Below, piece after piece: positions 16,600-24,569 of a DNA stretch of 36,540 bases. The position numbers were made by a program, and so were the translations under genes. Under the pieces are notes generated by a model. The model saw only the letters and a program-made list of their open reading frames with translations, was not told where the DNA came from and ran no database searches. Each line of letters opens with the position of its first letter. Position 1 is the first letter of the stretch. The DNA comes from Phycisphaerales bacterium (GTDB lineage: Bacteria > Planctomycetota > Phycisphaerae > Sedimentisphaerales > Anaerobacaceae): the NCBI GenBank assembly GCA_020346325.1, contig CP070782.1, positions 3,063,297 to 3,099,836 on the forward strand, given 5' to 3'.

Positions 16600-19500
16600 T
16601 TACTGGGCATCCAGAACTTTCTCCGGGCTGATGGGTCTGGACTTGATGCCAGGCCAATCCTGATACTGCTGGAACTCCCGTTCATGCTGTTCGAAGGCCA
16701 GCCGGTTTCGCTCGGAGAGCATCTCAAGGTCTTCCATGCCCTGGGCCAGACGATCGACCGGACGAATGATCTCCGCCTTGACGAACACATACAGTTTACT
16801 CTGTCGGTCCGAGTTGTCGATACTTCGGAACAGTCCGCCGACGAGGGGCAGATCGCCCAAGAGCGGCACTTTCTTGCCCCCTTTGTTCTGATTGAGCTTC
16901 AACAAGCCGCCAAGGATGATAGTGCTTCCATCCGGAACGGTAACCGCCGTCGCCACCTCACTGGCGGTCGTGTTCGGCGGCTTCTCTTCCTCGCCGGATG
17001 TCTCGAGGAAGTCGGAGCGTGTCAGCATAATGTCCAGGCGAAGTAGATCACCCTCGCTGATATGGGGCGTGATGTCCAGCGTAATGCCCGCCTCATACGG
17101 CGTATAGTCTTCAGCGGTTTGGATAAGGGTGGTATCCTGGCCGGCGCCGCCACCGCTGACAGGGATCGAAGATGTCTTCTTGACGTACGTCGTGTCAGTC
17201 GTCTTGATCGTGCCCGGCTCGTTGTCGTTGACCAGGATCTTGGGCTTGGCCAGCACACGACCATAGCTCTTGGACTGCACCGCTTCCAAGAGGGCCTGGA
17301 TATGCCTGTCACCATAGAAGGCGCCCAGCGCCCCGCTGGCAACCTGAAGGGACCTGCCCAGGACGCTCGAATCGGCAGGCAACGGCGTCACCGAAGACGT
17401 CGTCGCGAGATCAGGCCGGCTGGTCACCACATTGAGATCGTAGTTGAACTCATCGGTCTCGGTGATCTCGACCAGCGTCACGTCAATAAGAACCTGCGGA
17501 CGGCGCCGGTCCAGTTGCTCGACCAGGTTCGAAATCCACTCCTGGTTCTTCTTGCTCGCGTAGACGATCAAGGAATAGGTATTCGGGTCAGGAACGATCG
17601 TGATATCCTCTTCTCGCCTCTTGATCACGCTCTCCACGATCTTACCCTCTTGGTCCTCGTTCTGCGTGGTCTCCTGGATCAGGCTCTGGAGCACCGTCGC
17701 CAGATGATCGGGCGAGGAGTTCTCCAGCGGATAGATCTTGTATGGGATCTCCTCCTCCAGGGTCTCACTATCCACATAGCTGATAATCGTCTCTATTTCG
17801 GTGTGCTGTTCCGGTGTGGCATTGACGAGCAGTGAATTCGTGGACTCAACCACAACCACCTGCGGCTGTTCGACCGGTCCTTCTTCCGTGATCTCATCGG
17901 TCTCAGTGACAGGGGCGGCCACGGCCGCCGCGGCCCGCGCCTGAGCCGCTGTCGGGCTCTGGCTTCGAGGGCCACCGGTAATCCGCGATGACCTGGTCGT
18001 TTCCGGGACGCGGGCGATGATACCCAGCTCTTGCAATTTCCGGCTCACCTCCTCGGCATCCACGTGCCGGATCCGGTAGAGTTTCATCGAACGCAGGATC
18101 TGCTGCTCGACGTCCAGAGCATCGATGAGATCTTCGACCACTGCCAACTGCTCCTCGACACCGATCATGAGAATGCGATTGGTGCGCTCGTCGGCGTCCA
18201 GGTAGACGCCGGGCTTGGCGGCCTCTTCGGTCGGTTGCTGCCGCGCCGCGGCGGCGCGGGCCCGAGCTTGGGCCTGCAGTCTGGCGCGGGCCTGCCGCTG
18301 TCGAAAGGCCGCGTCCGTTTCGCCGGGCATCTTCTTGAGCGCCGTGGCCGAAGTAGAACTGTCGTCGGAGCCGACCGTCACCGAAACGCTCTCCAGTTGC
18401 TCGGCCAGATTCTTGACCTTCTCAGTCAGATTCTTCGCCATGGTGTACCGCAATTGCCGGTACCGGAATTTCCGCGGTTCGCCCGGCTTGTCGACCATCT
18501 TCAACAACTGCTCCACGCGGGCCATGCGGTGCGCATAAGCCGTAACGATCAGCGTACTGCTCTCGACGATAGGCGTGACATCGATCGAGAGTTTCATGTT
18601 GTCGAGCAGGGTTTGCGCGTTAGTGGCGTCGATGTACTCGAGTTCGAAGACGCGCGTGACAACCACGTCGCCGGCGTCCACCGCTGCTTTGCCGGGTCCC
18701 ACGATTATCGGGTCAGCCTCCAGAACATCAGTGGCCGGCACGATCGTGACAATGTTGCCCTTGTGTCGCGTCATGGCCAGATTCTGGAACTTCAACACCG
18801 ATTCCAGCAGTAGATACAAATCCTTGACCTTCATCGACCCGCGGAGATTGCCATTCAACTTCAATGTCACTTCCCCTTTGATCTGATCCGGGTCGTATAT
18901 GTAGTCCAGATTCATGTACTTGCCAACGAGATCCAGCAGTTGGATCACCGGAAGCTTCTCGGGCAAGGACAGTTCCACCACGCGGTCGTCGGTCAGAAGA
19001 CGGATCGGCTCGTAAGCACTTGCCTCAGCCTCATCGAGGCCCTCGGCCTCAACGGCTGCCATGGCATCCTCCGCCTGCCCGGGGACGACCTGCCCGGGTT
19101 GAAGACGCGTCTCCTCAGCATTTTGATCCGAGGGCTCATTGGGAGCGCCTGGGGCATTGGTGTCCGCCTGAGCCAGGGCCAAGTCAAACGCCAGAGGTTT
19201 CCGCTCGGTTTCCAACAGGCGCGGAGGCAAAACCCCCAAGGCGGCAGCCGTCGTCAGGGCCGGCACTTCCTGGCCCGCGGCCGGCAACTGCATCTGACCT
19301 GGGCCGCTCCGGGTTTCTGGTGAAGCGGTGATCTTCTCCGAGTTGGCTTGGCTGCCTCGAGCGTCGAACGACGCCGGCTCGGCGATCCCCTGTTGAGCCG
19401 AGGCAGCCGTCTGCTCGGTTCCGACACGCCGCTGCTCCAAAACTTGGGGCCCCAATTCGATGGCCAGCTTGATGTCCTGGAGTTGGAAGAGTGGCGCAAT

Positions 19501-19974
19501 GGCCCAGACCGAGCCATTGTGGACGTCAATGAGAGCTTTGGCCTTGCCTGTCTGTCCAGGAGGACGGGAAAAGGTGCCAATGCAAATGTTGCCGACCGCC
19601 GAGGCAATGCGCTCATTGGAGGGCATTGAGGGCAGCGCGGAAACGGACCCTATCCGGCGAACGGCATATTCCTCCGGCGTGTCAACAAGGGCCAACACAA
19701 TGCCAGCTTTCTGGAGATCCTCAGCATCGGTCGTCACCAGGAGGGCATTGGTTCCCGGCATACGCGACGCGGTTCCCAGACCAAGCTCGGCCAAGAGGGC
19801 CTTGCCCCGCTCCGGCGCGATGTGAGTCAGAGGGAAGAACTTGTGATGAGCCCCCCCGGTAGAAACGCCCTGATCCGCAGCCAGCAGAGAGCCGCCGCCC
19901 AAGAGACAGAGACCCACGAGGACTGAAAACAGTGCCTGAGTCTGCCTCTTTCCAAAGAAATGCCGTTCCGTCAT
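16600..19974 (-). CDS. gspD: T2SS outer-membrane secretin GspD (very long)
   Basis: GspD forms the outer-membrane channel of the T2SS. The protein has a signal peptide (cleavage after about residue 33). An extra N-terminal region of about 300 residues starts with a PLTHIAPERGKALLAELGLG-type repeat and runs into Pro/Ala/Gln-rich sequence. An STN/N0-like domain (IYDPDQIKGEVTLKLNG) and several N1-type repeats (one interrupted by an Ala/Arg/Gln-rich insert near residues 550-580) follow. The C-terminal secretin domain has VLAKPKILVNDNEPG, VPDGSTIILGGLL and VPLLGDLPLVGGLFRS. Length is 1124 residues against roughly 650-700 for proteobacterial GspD. No lipobox is seen. GGGG lies shortly before ATG 19974. 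Confidence 0.93.
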   Translation of the reverse strand: MTERHFFGKRQTQALFSVLVGLCLLGGGSLLAADQGVSTGGAHHKFFPLTHIAPERGKALLAELGLGTASRMPGTNALLVTTDAEDLQKAGIVLALVDTPEEYAVRRIGSVSALPSMPSNERIASAVGNICIGTFSRPPGQTGKAKALIDVHNGSVWAIAPLFQLQDIKLAIELGPQVLEQRRVGTEQTAASAQQGIAEPASFDARGSQANSEKITASPETRSGPGQMQLPAAGQEVPALTTAAALGVLPPRLLETERKPLAFDLALAQADTNAPGAPNEPSDQNAEETRLQPGQVVPGQAEDAMAAVEAEGLDEAEASAYEPIRLLTDDRVVELSLPEKLPVIQLLDLVGKYMNLDYIYDPDQIKGEVTLKLNGNLRGSMKVKDLYLLLESVLKFQNLAMTRHKGNIVTIVPATDVLEADPIIVGPGKAAVDAGDVVVTRVFELEYIDATNAQTLLDNMKLSIDVTPIVESSTLIVTAYAHRMARVEQLLKMVDKPGEPRKFRYRQLRYTMAKNLTEKVKNLAEQLESVSVTVGSDDSSTSATALKKMPGETDAAFRQRQARARLQAQARARAAAARQQPTEEAAKPGVYLDADERTNRILMIGVEEQLAVVEDLIDALDVEQQILRSMKLYRIRHVDAEEVSRKLQELGIIARVPETTRSSRITGGPRSQSPTAAQARAAAAVAAPVTETDEITEEGPVEQPQVVVVESTNSLLVNATPEQHTEIETIISYVDSETLEEEIPYKIYPLENSSPDHLATVLQSLIQETTQNEDQEGKIVESVIKRREEDITIVPDPNTYSLIVYASKKNQEWISNLVEQLDRRRPQVLIDVTLVEITETDEFNYDLNVVTSRPDLATTSSVTPLPADSSVLGRSLQVASGALGAFYGDRHIQALLEAVQSKSYGRVLAKPKILVNDNEPGTIKTTDTTYVKKTSSIPVSGGGAGQDTTLIQTAEDYTPYEAGITLDITPHISEGDLLRLDIMLTRSDFLETSGEEEKPPNTTASEVATAVTVPDGSTIILGGLLKLNQNKGGKKVPLLGDLPLVGGLFRSIDNSDRQSKLYVFVKAEIIRPVDRLAQGMEDLEMLSERNRLAFEQHEREFQQYQDWPGIKSRPISPEKVLDAQ

Positions 19975-20445
19975 CGTATGTTACCCCGCATCAAAGTCAC
20001 CCTTCTCCAAGCTACTTCAAAGATCCAAAGACGATAGAACCTCTTACTTCTAATACGCCGCAGTTGACCGCCACGGCATCTTGGCCTTCACATTCCGGAC
20101 CGACCGCTGGTCGTCCAATCGGTCCACGCAAAGATCGCGGACCCACCCGCCAAGTCGATGTGGGCCTGCTGCACGCCATATCTATTGAGACATTGCTAAA
20201 GGGCAGAAGTTCCCGTATCGCCCAGAAAAAACCGACTTTTCAGCACTGCCAGACGACCTGGGCGCGACGAACGAAATGCCGGTGTCGCGCCCGACACTCC
20301 GTTCCGGGCGACAGTGGGAGTCGCCCGCCGAATTGCGACCTATAATCACGTCGATATAAGCCGAGAAACAGTCGTTCAAGGCATGAAAAGGGAAAGGAAC
20401 GGCCTCTGATCGATCGCGAAAGCGCTCGCAAGAGATCGGCGCCAA
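19975..20445 (-). other. 471-nt inverted-repeat-rich gap (leader?) between gspC and gspD
   Basis: No convincing gene lies here; the open frames have no recognisable content. Perfect inverted repeats are at 20097-20125 (7-bp arms), 20282-20297 (6-bp arms, 4-nt loop), 20306-20326 (7-bp arms) and 20219-20225/20258-20264 (7-bp arms around 32 nt containing a T6 run on the minus strand). A weak promoter-like pair (TTGAAC, 17 nt, TATCGA; 20351-20379) sits near the gspC end. The gap could be a structured leader that sets gspD level, or may hold terminator plus promoter. Confidence 0.45.
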
Positions 20446-21423
20446 TCACTTCTTGGGCAGGCGGGGGATGTTCAATTTTCTGCGGAGATTGGTGCGCCTC
20501 TGGTTGGGCGGTGCTTTCTGGGACTCGTTCAGCTCTCTGCCCAGATCTTCGACGTCCTCGGCTTCCTCCGGAGTGACGCGCGATTCTCCCTTGAATTCGG
20601 CCATCAGCTTCTTCACCATCGCAGCCCGCTCTGCAGGTGACTGCGCCGAACCGGCGCCGTTCGATTCCTTGATCCGGCTAACCAGTTCTTCCATCCTCGC
20701 GCGCTCCACCGCGTCGATCTCCTCGTTTGGGGCCGTCGTCGCACGGCTCGGTCTCCAGGGGCGCGGTACCGGCGGCCCGGTGATTCGCTCGCCGGCCAGT
20801 GGAACGGATACCGGCTCGGCCTGCTCAGACCCAACGGACGAAGCCGCTCCCGCCTCCAGGACACTCGCGGTCTCCGGCACGGGCTCGGCGGCCAGTTCAA
20901 CCTCCTTCTGGCCGTCCCAGTAAACGATAGAACCGCTCCTGATCTCCGTGACTTTCAGGTGGCCCACCTCATCGCCCTTGCGCAGCCACTGCTGGGTGTT
21001 GTCCGGGAGCCGGATGTAGGCAAAGGACATTTCCGGATCGGACGCCAGATAGGTGGTCCCCACCAGGTCAAATTTCGCCGATGTCACCGGCGGCCTGAGC
21101 GGCGTACGACCCGGCTTCGTCCGGACATTCTTGTCCCCAATTGGAGGCGGTACGGGCTCGGGAGGATTGAGAATGTTGGCGAGAATCTCCGCCTGCTTGA
21201 CCAGCGCCGGGGTCACATCCGGCTTGCTCTGATCGCCTTGATTCTCTGCAAATCGGTCGACCACGCTGGGGGCATTGAGAATACGCTCCACCTCTTCATC
21301 ACTGCCCAGAGCAAGTTTCGCTAACAGCTTGGGAGCCAAAGACTTGGGACCGGCAATCAGGATCAGCAACACCACCGCGACCAGGACGGCGACCACACTC
21401 GTTATGCGCAACGTATTGACCAT
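20446..21423 (-). CDS. gspC: T2SS inner-membrane coupling protein GspC-like
   Basis: GspC links the inner-membrane platform to the secretin through its periplasmic HR domain. The 325-residue protein starts with a single transmembrane helix (ITSVVAVLVAVVLLILIAG), then a Pro-rich linker. An HR-like beta domain follows (FDLVGTTYLASDPEMSFAYI to VTEIRSGSIVYWDGQKEVEL), including the 'WLRKGDEVG' turn typical of PulC/GspC. The C-terminal 130 residues are charged, helical and unlike the PDZ domain of proteobacterial GspC. ATG 21423 has AAGGA about 11 nt upstream. Its place directly before gspD fits the canonical operon. Confidence 0.68.
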   Translation of the reverse strand: MVNTLRITSVVAVLVAVVLLILIAGPKSLAPKLLAKLALGSDEEVERILNAPSVVDRFAENQGDQSKPDVTPALVKQAEILANILNPPEPVPPPIGDKNVRTKPGRTPLRPPVTSAKFDLVGTTYLASDPEMSFAYIRLPDNTQQWLRKGDEVGHLKVTEIRSGSIVYWDGQKEVELAAEPVPETASVLEAGAASSVGSEQAEPVSVPLAGERITGPPVPRPWRPSRATTAPNEEIDAVERARMEELVSRIKESNGAGSAQSPAERAAMVKKLMAEFKGESRVTPEEAEDVEDLGRELNESQKAPPNQRRTNLRRKLNIPRLPKK

Positions 21424-21466
21424 AAGCCATATTCCTTCCGTTAGTGTCTTTGACACCGGAAGCGGC

Positions 21467-22837
21467 TCAGGGTTCCCGCCAATGGACAATTTTTTGCATA
21501 TACTCGGCCTCATGCCCGGCGAAGCCGCTGCTGTGCTCGGGCGTGTGGCAGTCCCGGCACGTCGCTCTGGGCTCGACGGTTACCGCCTGTCCCCATGTTC
21601 GCACATGCTCGGAGCCCGGGCCGTGGCAGTTCTCGCAGCCAACATTCTTCATCTCAGGGGTCTTCTCTTCCGTCACGAAGCCACTGGCGCGATCCATACC
21701 CACCACGTGGCATACCACACATTCGGGATCCCGGTTCGATCCGACCTTAGCCAGGGTGGCGAAGGCATCGGCATGGGCCTTGGTCTTCCAGCGAGAGTAC
21801 TCGTACTCATGGCACGAGGCACAATTCTCCGACCCCACAAAGCGCAAATCATCAGGCAAGGGGACACGCGGGTAGTTTTCCAACAACTGACTTTCGCCGA
21901 CCAGTTGCTGATACTGCCGGTACAGATGCACGAGGACCTCATCTTCGGGCAATGTCTCTTCGACCGGAACGTCCTCGAAATGCAGCGTCGGTCCCGTGTT
22001 TGACTCCGGCCAATTGACCTGAAGACGGACAATATGGCGGCCCAGGCGGCCGGGCGAGATGACCACGGGATTAGTGTCAGGTTCACTGAGTACCTGGGGA
22101 TCGTCTGAATCGATCGGGCAGAGCAGGCAGTGGGCTCCCGACCGCTCCGCCCAGTGTTTGCGGGCCTCGACGGGGCAATTCTGAAGGATCAGGACGTTGA
22201 CGTTGCGAGCCTCCGGCAGGCTGTCGAAAAATATGGCGGCCCGCTCCGCTGTATCGATCTGTGCATCGAAGGAAGCGACGTTGACGAATACGTCCCGACC
22301 CCGCATCGCAAAGTGCTTGCGAAAGGCCCACGGCCGGTCGTCCCGGGTCGCGTCCCAATGGGAGCTGATGATCTCGAAAGCATAATCCCGGCCTCTCAGC
22401 AGGCCAAGGTTGTGGCCGATCTCGACATCCCGCTCGGTCAGATGCACCACGTCGTAGCCAAGAAGCTGGTAGGCTTCGAAGAGAACGCCGAATTTGATCA
22501 GATCCTGCTCCCCGTCGTCTGCGACCAGGTCGCCGGCATCGAGGATCATTCGGCTCTGCGAGGGCACCGCATTGAAGATGGCAGCACGTTTTGAGAGTCC
22601 TCCCAGTTGCCCGCCCGAGCACCCGCAAGGCTTCAGGGCACCGCGTTCGCTGCCCGTGAAGAACAGCACGAGACTTTCGCCCGTTTGCGCGGAACGAGAT
22701 GCGGGTCCCCTAGCCGTCTCTGAGGGGCAGGACGCTCCCGCCAAGAGCACGCAAATCCCTGCTAAGGCGAGCTTTATGTCAATGCGTCGACACACACCGC
22801 TCTTTCGGTTCCAGGCCGACGCGTTCCAGGTCAACAC
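21467..22837 (-). CDS. Exported tetraheme cytochrome with metallophosphatase-like N-domain
   Basis: The 456-residue protein has an export signal ending LLAGASC (possible lipoprotein). A domain resembling 5'-nucleotidase/metallophosphoesterases follows (GALKPCGCSGGQLGGLSKRA, then LDAGDLVADDG). The C-terminal cytochrome c554-like domain has four c-type heme sites, CxxCH, at residues 339-343, 373-377, 401-405 and 427-431. The usual metallophosphatase metal-ligand set is not evident, so the N-domain may be non-catalytic. Similar fusions are known in multiheme-rich anaerobes. The GTG start at 22837 has GGAAG 9 nt upstream and follows the DUF1573 stop by 7 nt. It is probably the second gene of the T2SS unit. 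Confidence 0.82.
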   Translation of the reverse strand: MLTWNASAWNRKSGVCRRIDIKLALAGICVLLAGASCPSETARGPASRSAQTGESLVLFFTGSERGALKPCGCSGGQLGGLSKRAAIFNAVPSQSRMILDAGDLVADDGEQDLIKFGVLFEAYQLLGYDVVHLTERDVEIGHNLGLLRGRDYAFEIISSHWDATRDDRPWAFRKHFAMRGRDVFVNVASFDAQIDTAERAAIFFDSLPEARNVNVLILQNCPVEARKHWAERSGAHCLLCPIDSDDPQVLSEPDTNPVVISPGRLGRHIVRLQVNWPESNTGPTLHFEDVPVEETLPEDEVLVHLYRQYQQLVGESQLLENYPRVPLPDDLRFVGSENCASCHEYEYSRWKTKAHADAFATLAKVGSNRDPECVVCHVVGMDRASGFVTEEKTPEMKNVGCENCHGPGSEHVRTWGQAVTVEPRATCRDCHTPEHSSGFAGHEAEYMQKIVHWREP

Positions 22838-22844
22838 GAGGAAG

Positions 22845-24008
22845 TCACTTCCCTTGATAGAATCCGCGGCACGCGATGGATAGCGTCGTGCCGCCCTTGA
22901 TCTTCACCTCGACGACGTCGGACATCACCGCGCGGTCGCTCTCGACGGGTGGGGGAGTGATCTCGAGCGTCAGTCCGTAGCGGCTGTCCTGTTTGCGCTG
23001 GTCCACCAGCTTCACCGTGCCCTTCTGCGAGGAGACCGATTCGATCTCGAATTCCTTCTGGTAGTTGCTCATAACCCAGACTTCCCGCTTCACCGTCTGG
23101 CCGGCCTGGAGATTGAACAGCATAATCTGTTCGTGATCCACCGTGAACTCCGACAGCACGTCATACAGAAGGCTCACACTCTGGCATTCCGGATGCGTCA
23201 AATCGATCCTGATCCGCCCTCTGTTGTTGCGTCTGAGCCTCTCAACGTCCGCTTTCGGCTTCAACACGATCCGGGTTGCCTCAACGGTTGGGTCGAAATC
23301 GGCCTTCAGAGCTCCGGCGGTGGCTCTGAATCCTTTCACGGAAAACGGCCGGCCATCCAGGCTGGTCAGCACAATGTCCTTGGCCCCCGCGTTGTCCGCG
23401 TTCGTGAAAAGCTTCAAACGCGCCGGCTCATACCTTATCCGGGGTACGATTGTGGCCTTGATGGTCATGCTCGCCGTACTCAGCTTGGGGTCGTTCGATT
23501 GAATGTAGAGGTTTCTCGTCATCGATCCAGGCTGTGTGCTCGCTCGATAGTCGAGTTCCAGAGCACCGCTTTCGCCCGGCGCATACACCTGACCGGCCTT
23601 GACACCCCTCGTAACGACGCCGCAACAGCTACGGACCTGAGTGATCTTCAGCGGTGCGTTCCCCTCATTCTTGAACTCGAACCGGGCGTTTTGAGCCGTA
23701 CCAGGCCCGATTTCGCCGAAATCATGCACGGTCTTGGCCAGCACGATCTTCGGCGCCGGGGCCTCGACCTCCTGAGGTGCCGGTGCTGCCGCCTCCTGAG
23801 GCACCGGCCCCTCGGCCTCTGCCGGCGCCGCAGCGACCATCCGGGGCTCGGCCTCGACCACCGGGGCCGTGTCGTTGGAGGCTTCCTCCCGACAGCCCAG
23901 CGGCAGCGCCAGCAACGCCACAAACAGCAGCAGAAGCCCCCAGGCAGACTGAAGTTGCGCTCGCCTCAACGGAGCAGCCGTTTGTTTTACGTGGTATCTC
24001 TTGGCCAT
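22845..24008 (-). CDS. DUF1573 lipoprotein
   Basis: The 387-residue predicted lipoprotein has signal and lipobox LLALPLGC, then a Glu/Ala/Pro-rich linker of about 60 residues. A DUF1573 domain (VHDFGEIGPGTAQNARFEFK, then LKITQVRSCCGV and an IQSNDP strand) follows. The C-terminal half has further Ig-like beta structure and a VEVKIKGGTTLSIAC ending. DUF1573 proteins are abundant exported proteins of unknown role in Bacteroidota and Planctomycetota. The paired Cys in RSCCG is a family feature. ATG 24008 has GGGAG 9 nt upstream and a good promoter 40 nt further up. It heads the long minus-strand secretion unit. Confidence 0.85.
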   Translation of the reverse strand: MAKRYHVKQTAAPLRRAQLQSAWGLLLLFVALLALPLGCREEASNDTAPVVEAEPRMVAAAPAEAEGPVPQEAAAPAPQEVEAPAPKIVLAKTVHDFGEIGPGTAQNARFEFKNEGNAPLKITQVRSCCGVVTRGVKAGQVYAPGESGALELDYRASTQPGSMTRNLYIQSNDPKLSTASMTIKATIVPRIRYEPARLKLFTNADNAGAKDIVLTSLDGRPFSVKGFRATAGALKADFDPTVEATRIVLKPKADVERLRRNNRGRIRIDLTHPECQSVSLLYDVLSEFTVDHEQIMLFNLQAGQTVKREVWVMSNYQKEFEIESVSSQKGTVKLVDQRKQDSRYGLTLEITPPPVESDRAVMSDVVEVKIKGGTTLSIACRGFYQGK

Positions 24009-24055
24009 TTCGTGTACTCCCAAATCGAGTGAACCTTCGAATCGCCGATAGAGGT

Positions 24056-24084
24056 ATTTTAGCCTTCCGGAGTTCCGCAGGCAA
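24056..24084 (-). promoter_or_regulatory. Sigma-70-type promoter of the DUF1573-cytochrome-gsp unit
   Basis: The minus strand reads TTGCCT (24079-24084), a 17-nt spacer and TAAAAT (24056-24061; five of six to consensus). It points to a leader of about 40 nt before ATG 24008. As the first strong promoter upstream of gspC, it may drive the entire secretion cluster. Confidence 0.55.
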
Positions 24085-24133
24085 GTCGTTGCGCAATATC
24101 GGCTCACAGACCCGATTAACGCGAAAATTTCTA

Positions 24134-24161
24134 TTGAACGCGGTGGGAAACATGGTAAACT
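24134..24161 (+). promoter_or_regulatory. Sigma-70-type promoter of rpmE
   Basis: TTGAAC (24134-24139), a 16-nt spacer and TAAACT (24156-24161) lie just upstream of the rpmE ATG at 24195, leaving a short leader of about 27 nt. Both elements match four of six. It is back to back with the DUF1573 promoter. Confidence 0.45.
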
Positions 24162-24194
24162 AACAAGTTTAAGGTGTGTTCTGGAGTTGAAACT

Positions 24195-24428
24195 ATGAAG
24201 AAAGACATACATCCTCAGTACCACAACGTCGTCGTCCATTGCGGTTGCGGCAATACGTTCGAAACGCGGAGCACCTCCAAGGAGATCCACGCGGAAATCT
24301 GCTCGATGTGCCACCCGTTCTACACCGGCAAGCAGAAGTTCGTGGACACCGCCGGCCGCATCGAGCGTTTCCAGAAGAAATACGGGACGTCGTACATCAA
24401 GAAGACCAAGAAGGATCAGGCACAGTAG
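24195..24428 (+). CDS. rpmE: 50S ribosomal protein L31, zinc-binding type
   Basis: The 77-residue large-subunit ribosomal protein bridges the 50S and 30S heads. The N-terminus [16 protein letters not shown] is diagnostic. Four cysteines (HCGCG and [10 protein letters not shown]) form the zinc site of the C+ paralogue, the form replaced by Zn-free L31 under zinc starvation in some bacteria. [11 protein letters not shown] closes the core. GGAG is about 10 nt upstream of ATG 24195. It is followed by an intrinsic terminator and then prfA, a common neighbour pair. Confidence 0.97.
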   Translation: MKKDIHPQYHNVVVHCGCGNTFETRSTSKEIHAEICSMCHPFYTGKQKFVDTAGRIERFQKKYGTSYIKKTKKDQAQ

Positions 24429-24450
24429 CGACGCTGTCACTCGTCAACGA

Positions 24451-24489
24451 CCTCCTGTCCTGGCTTTGCCGGGAGAGGGGGCTTTTTTT
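24451..24489 (+). terminator. Rho-independent terminator after rpmE
   Basis: A long GC-rich stem (CCTGGC / GCCGGG core with a TTT loop, extended outward by CCTCC pairing with GGGGG and one mismatch) is followed by CTTTTTTT at 24482-24489. It sits 22 nt after the rpmE stop and would end or limit transcription before prfA. Confidence 0.8.
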
Positions 24490-24569
24490 GCCATCGGCGC
24501 GTGTTGTGAACGCGCAGGGGCATTCCTGGCGATTTGATTTGGGTTCACCACTCACTTCCCGAAAGACCC

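Noticed and set aside
20090..20240. Cyclic di-GMP riboswitch in the gspD leader
   Set aside because: Fragments such as ACGCAAAG and GGGCAGAA are present on the plus strand, but they are in the wrong order and on the strand opposite to gspD, and the flanking helices do not fit the class I consensus.
19932..20345. 137-codon plus-strand frame in the gspC-gspD gap
   Set aside because: Low-complexity Ser/Thr/Pro/Arg content, no ribosome-binding site, overlaps the gspD start and several inverted repeats.
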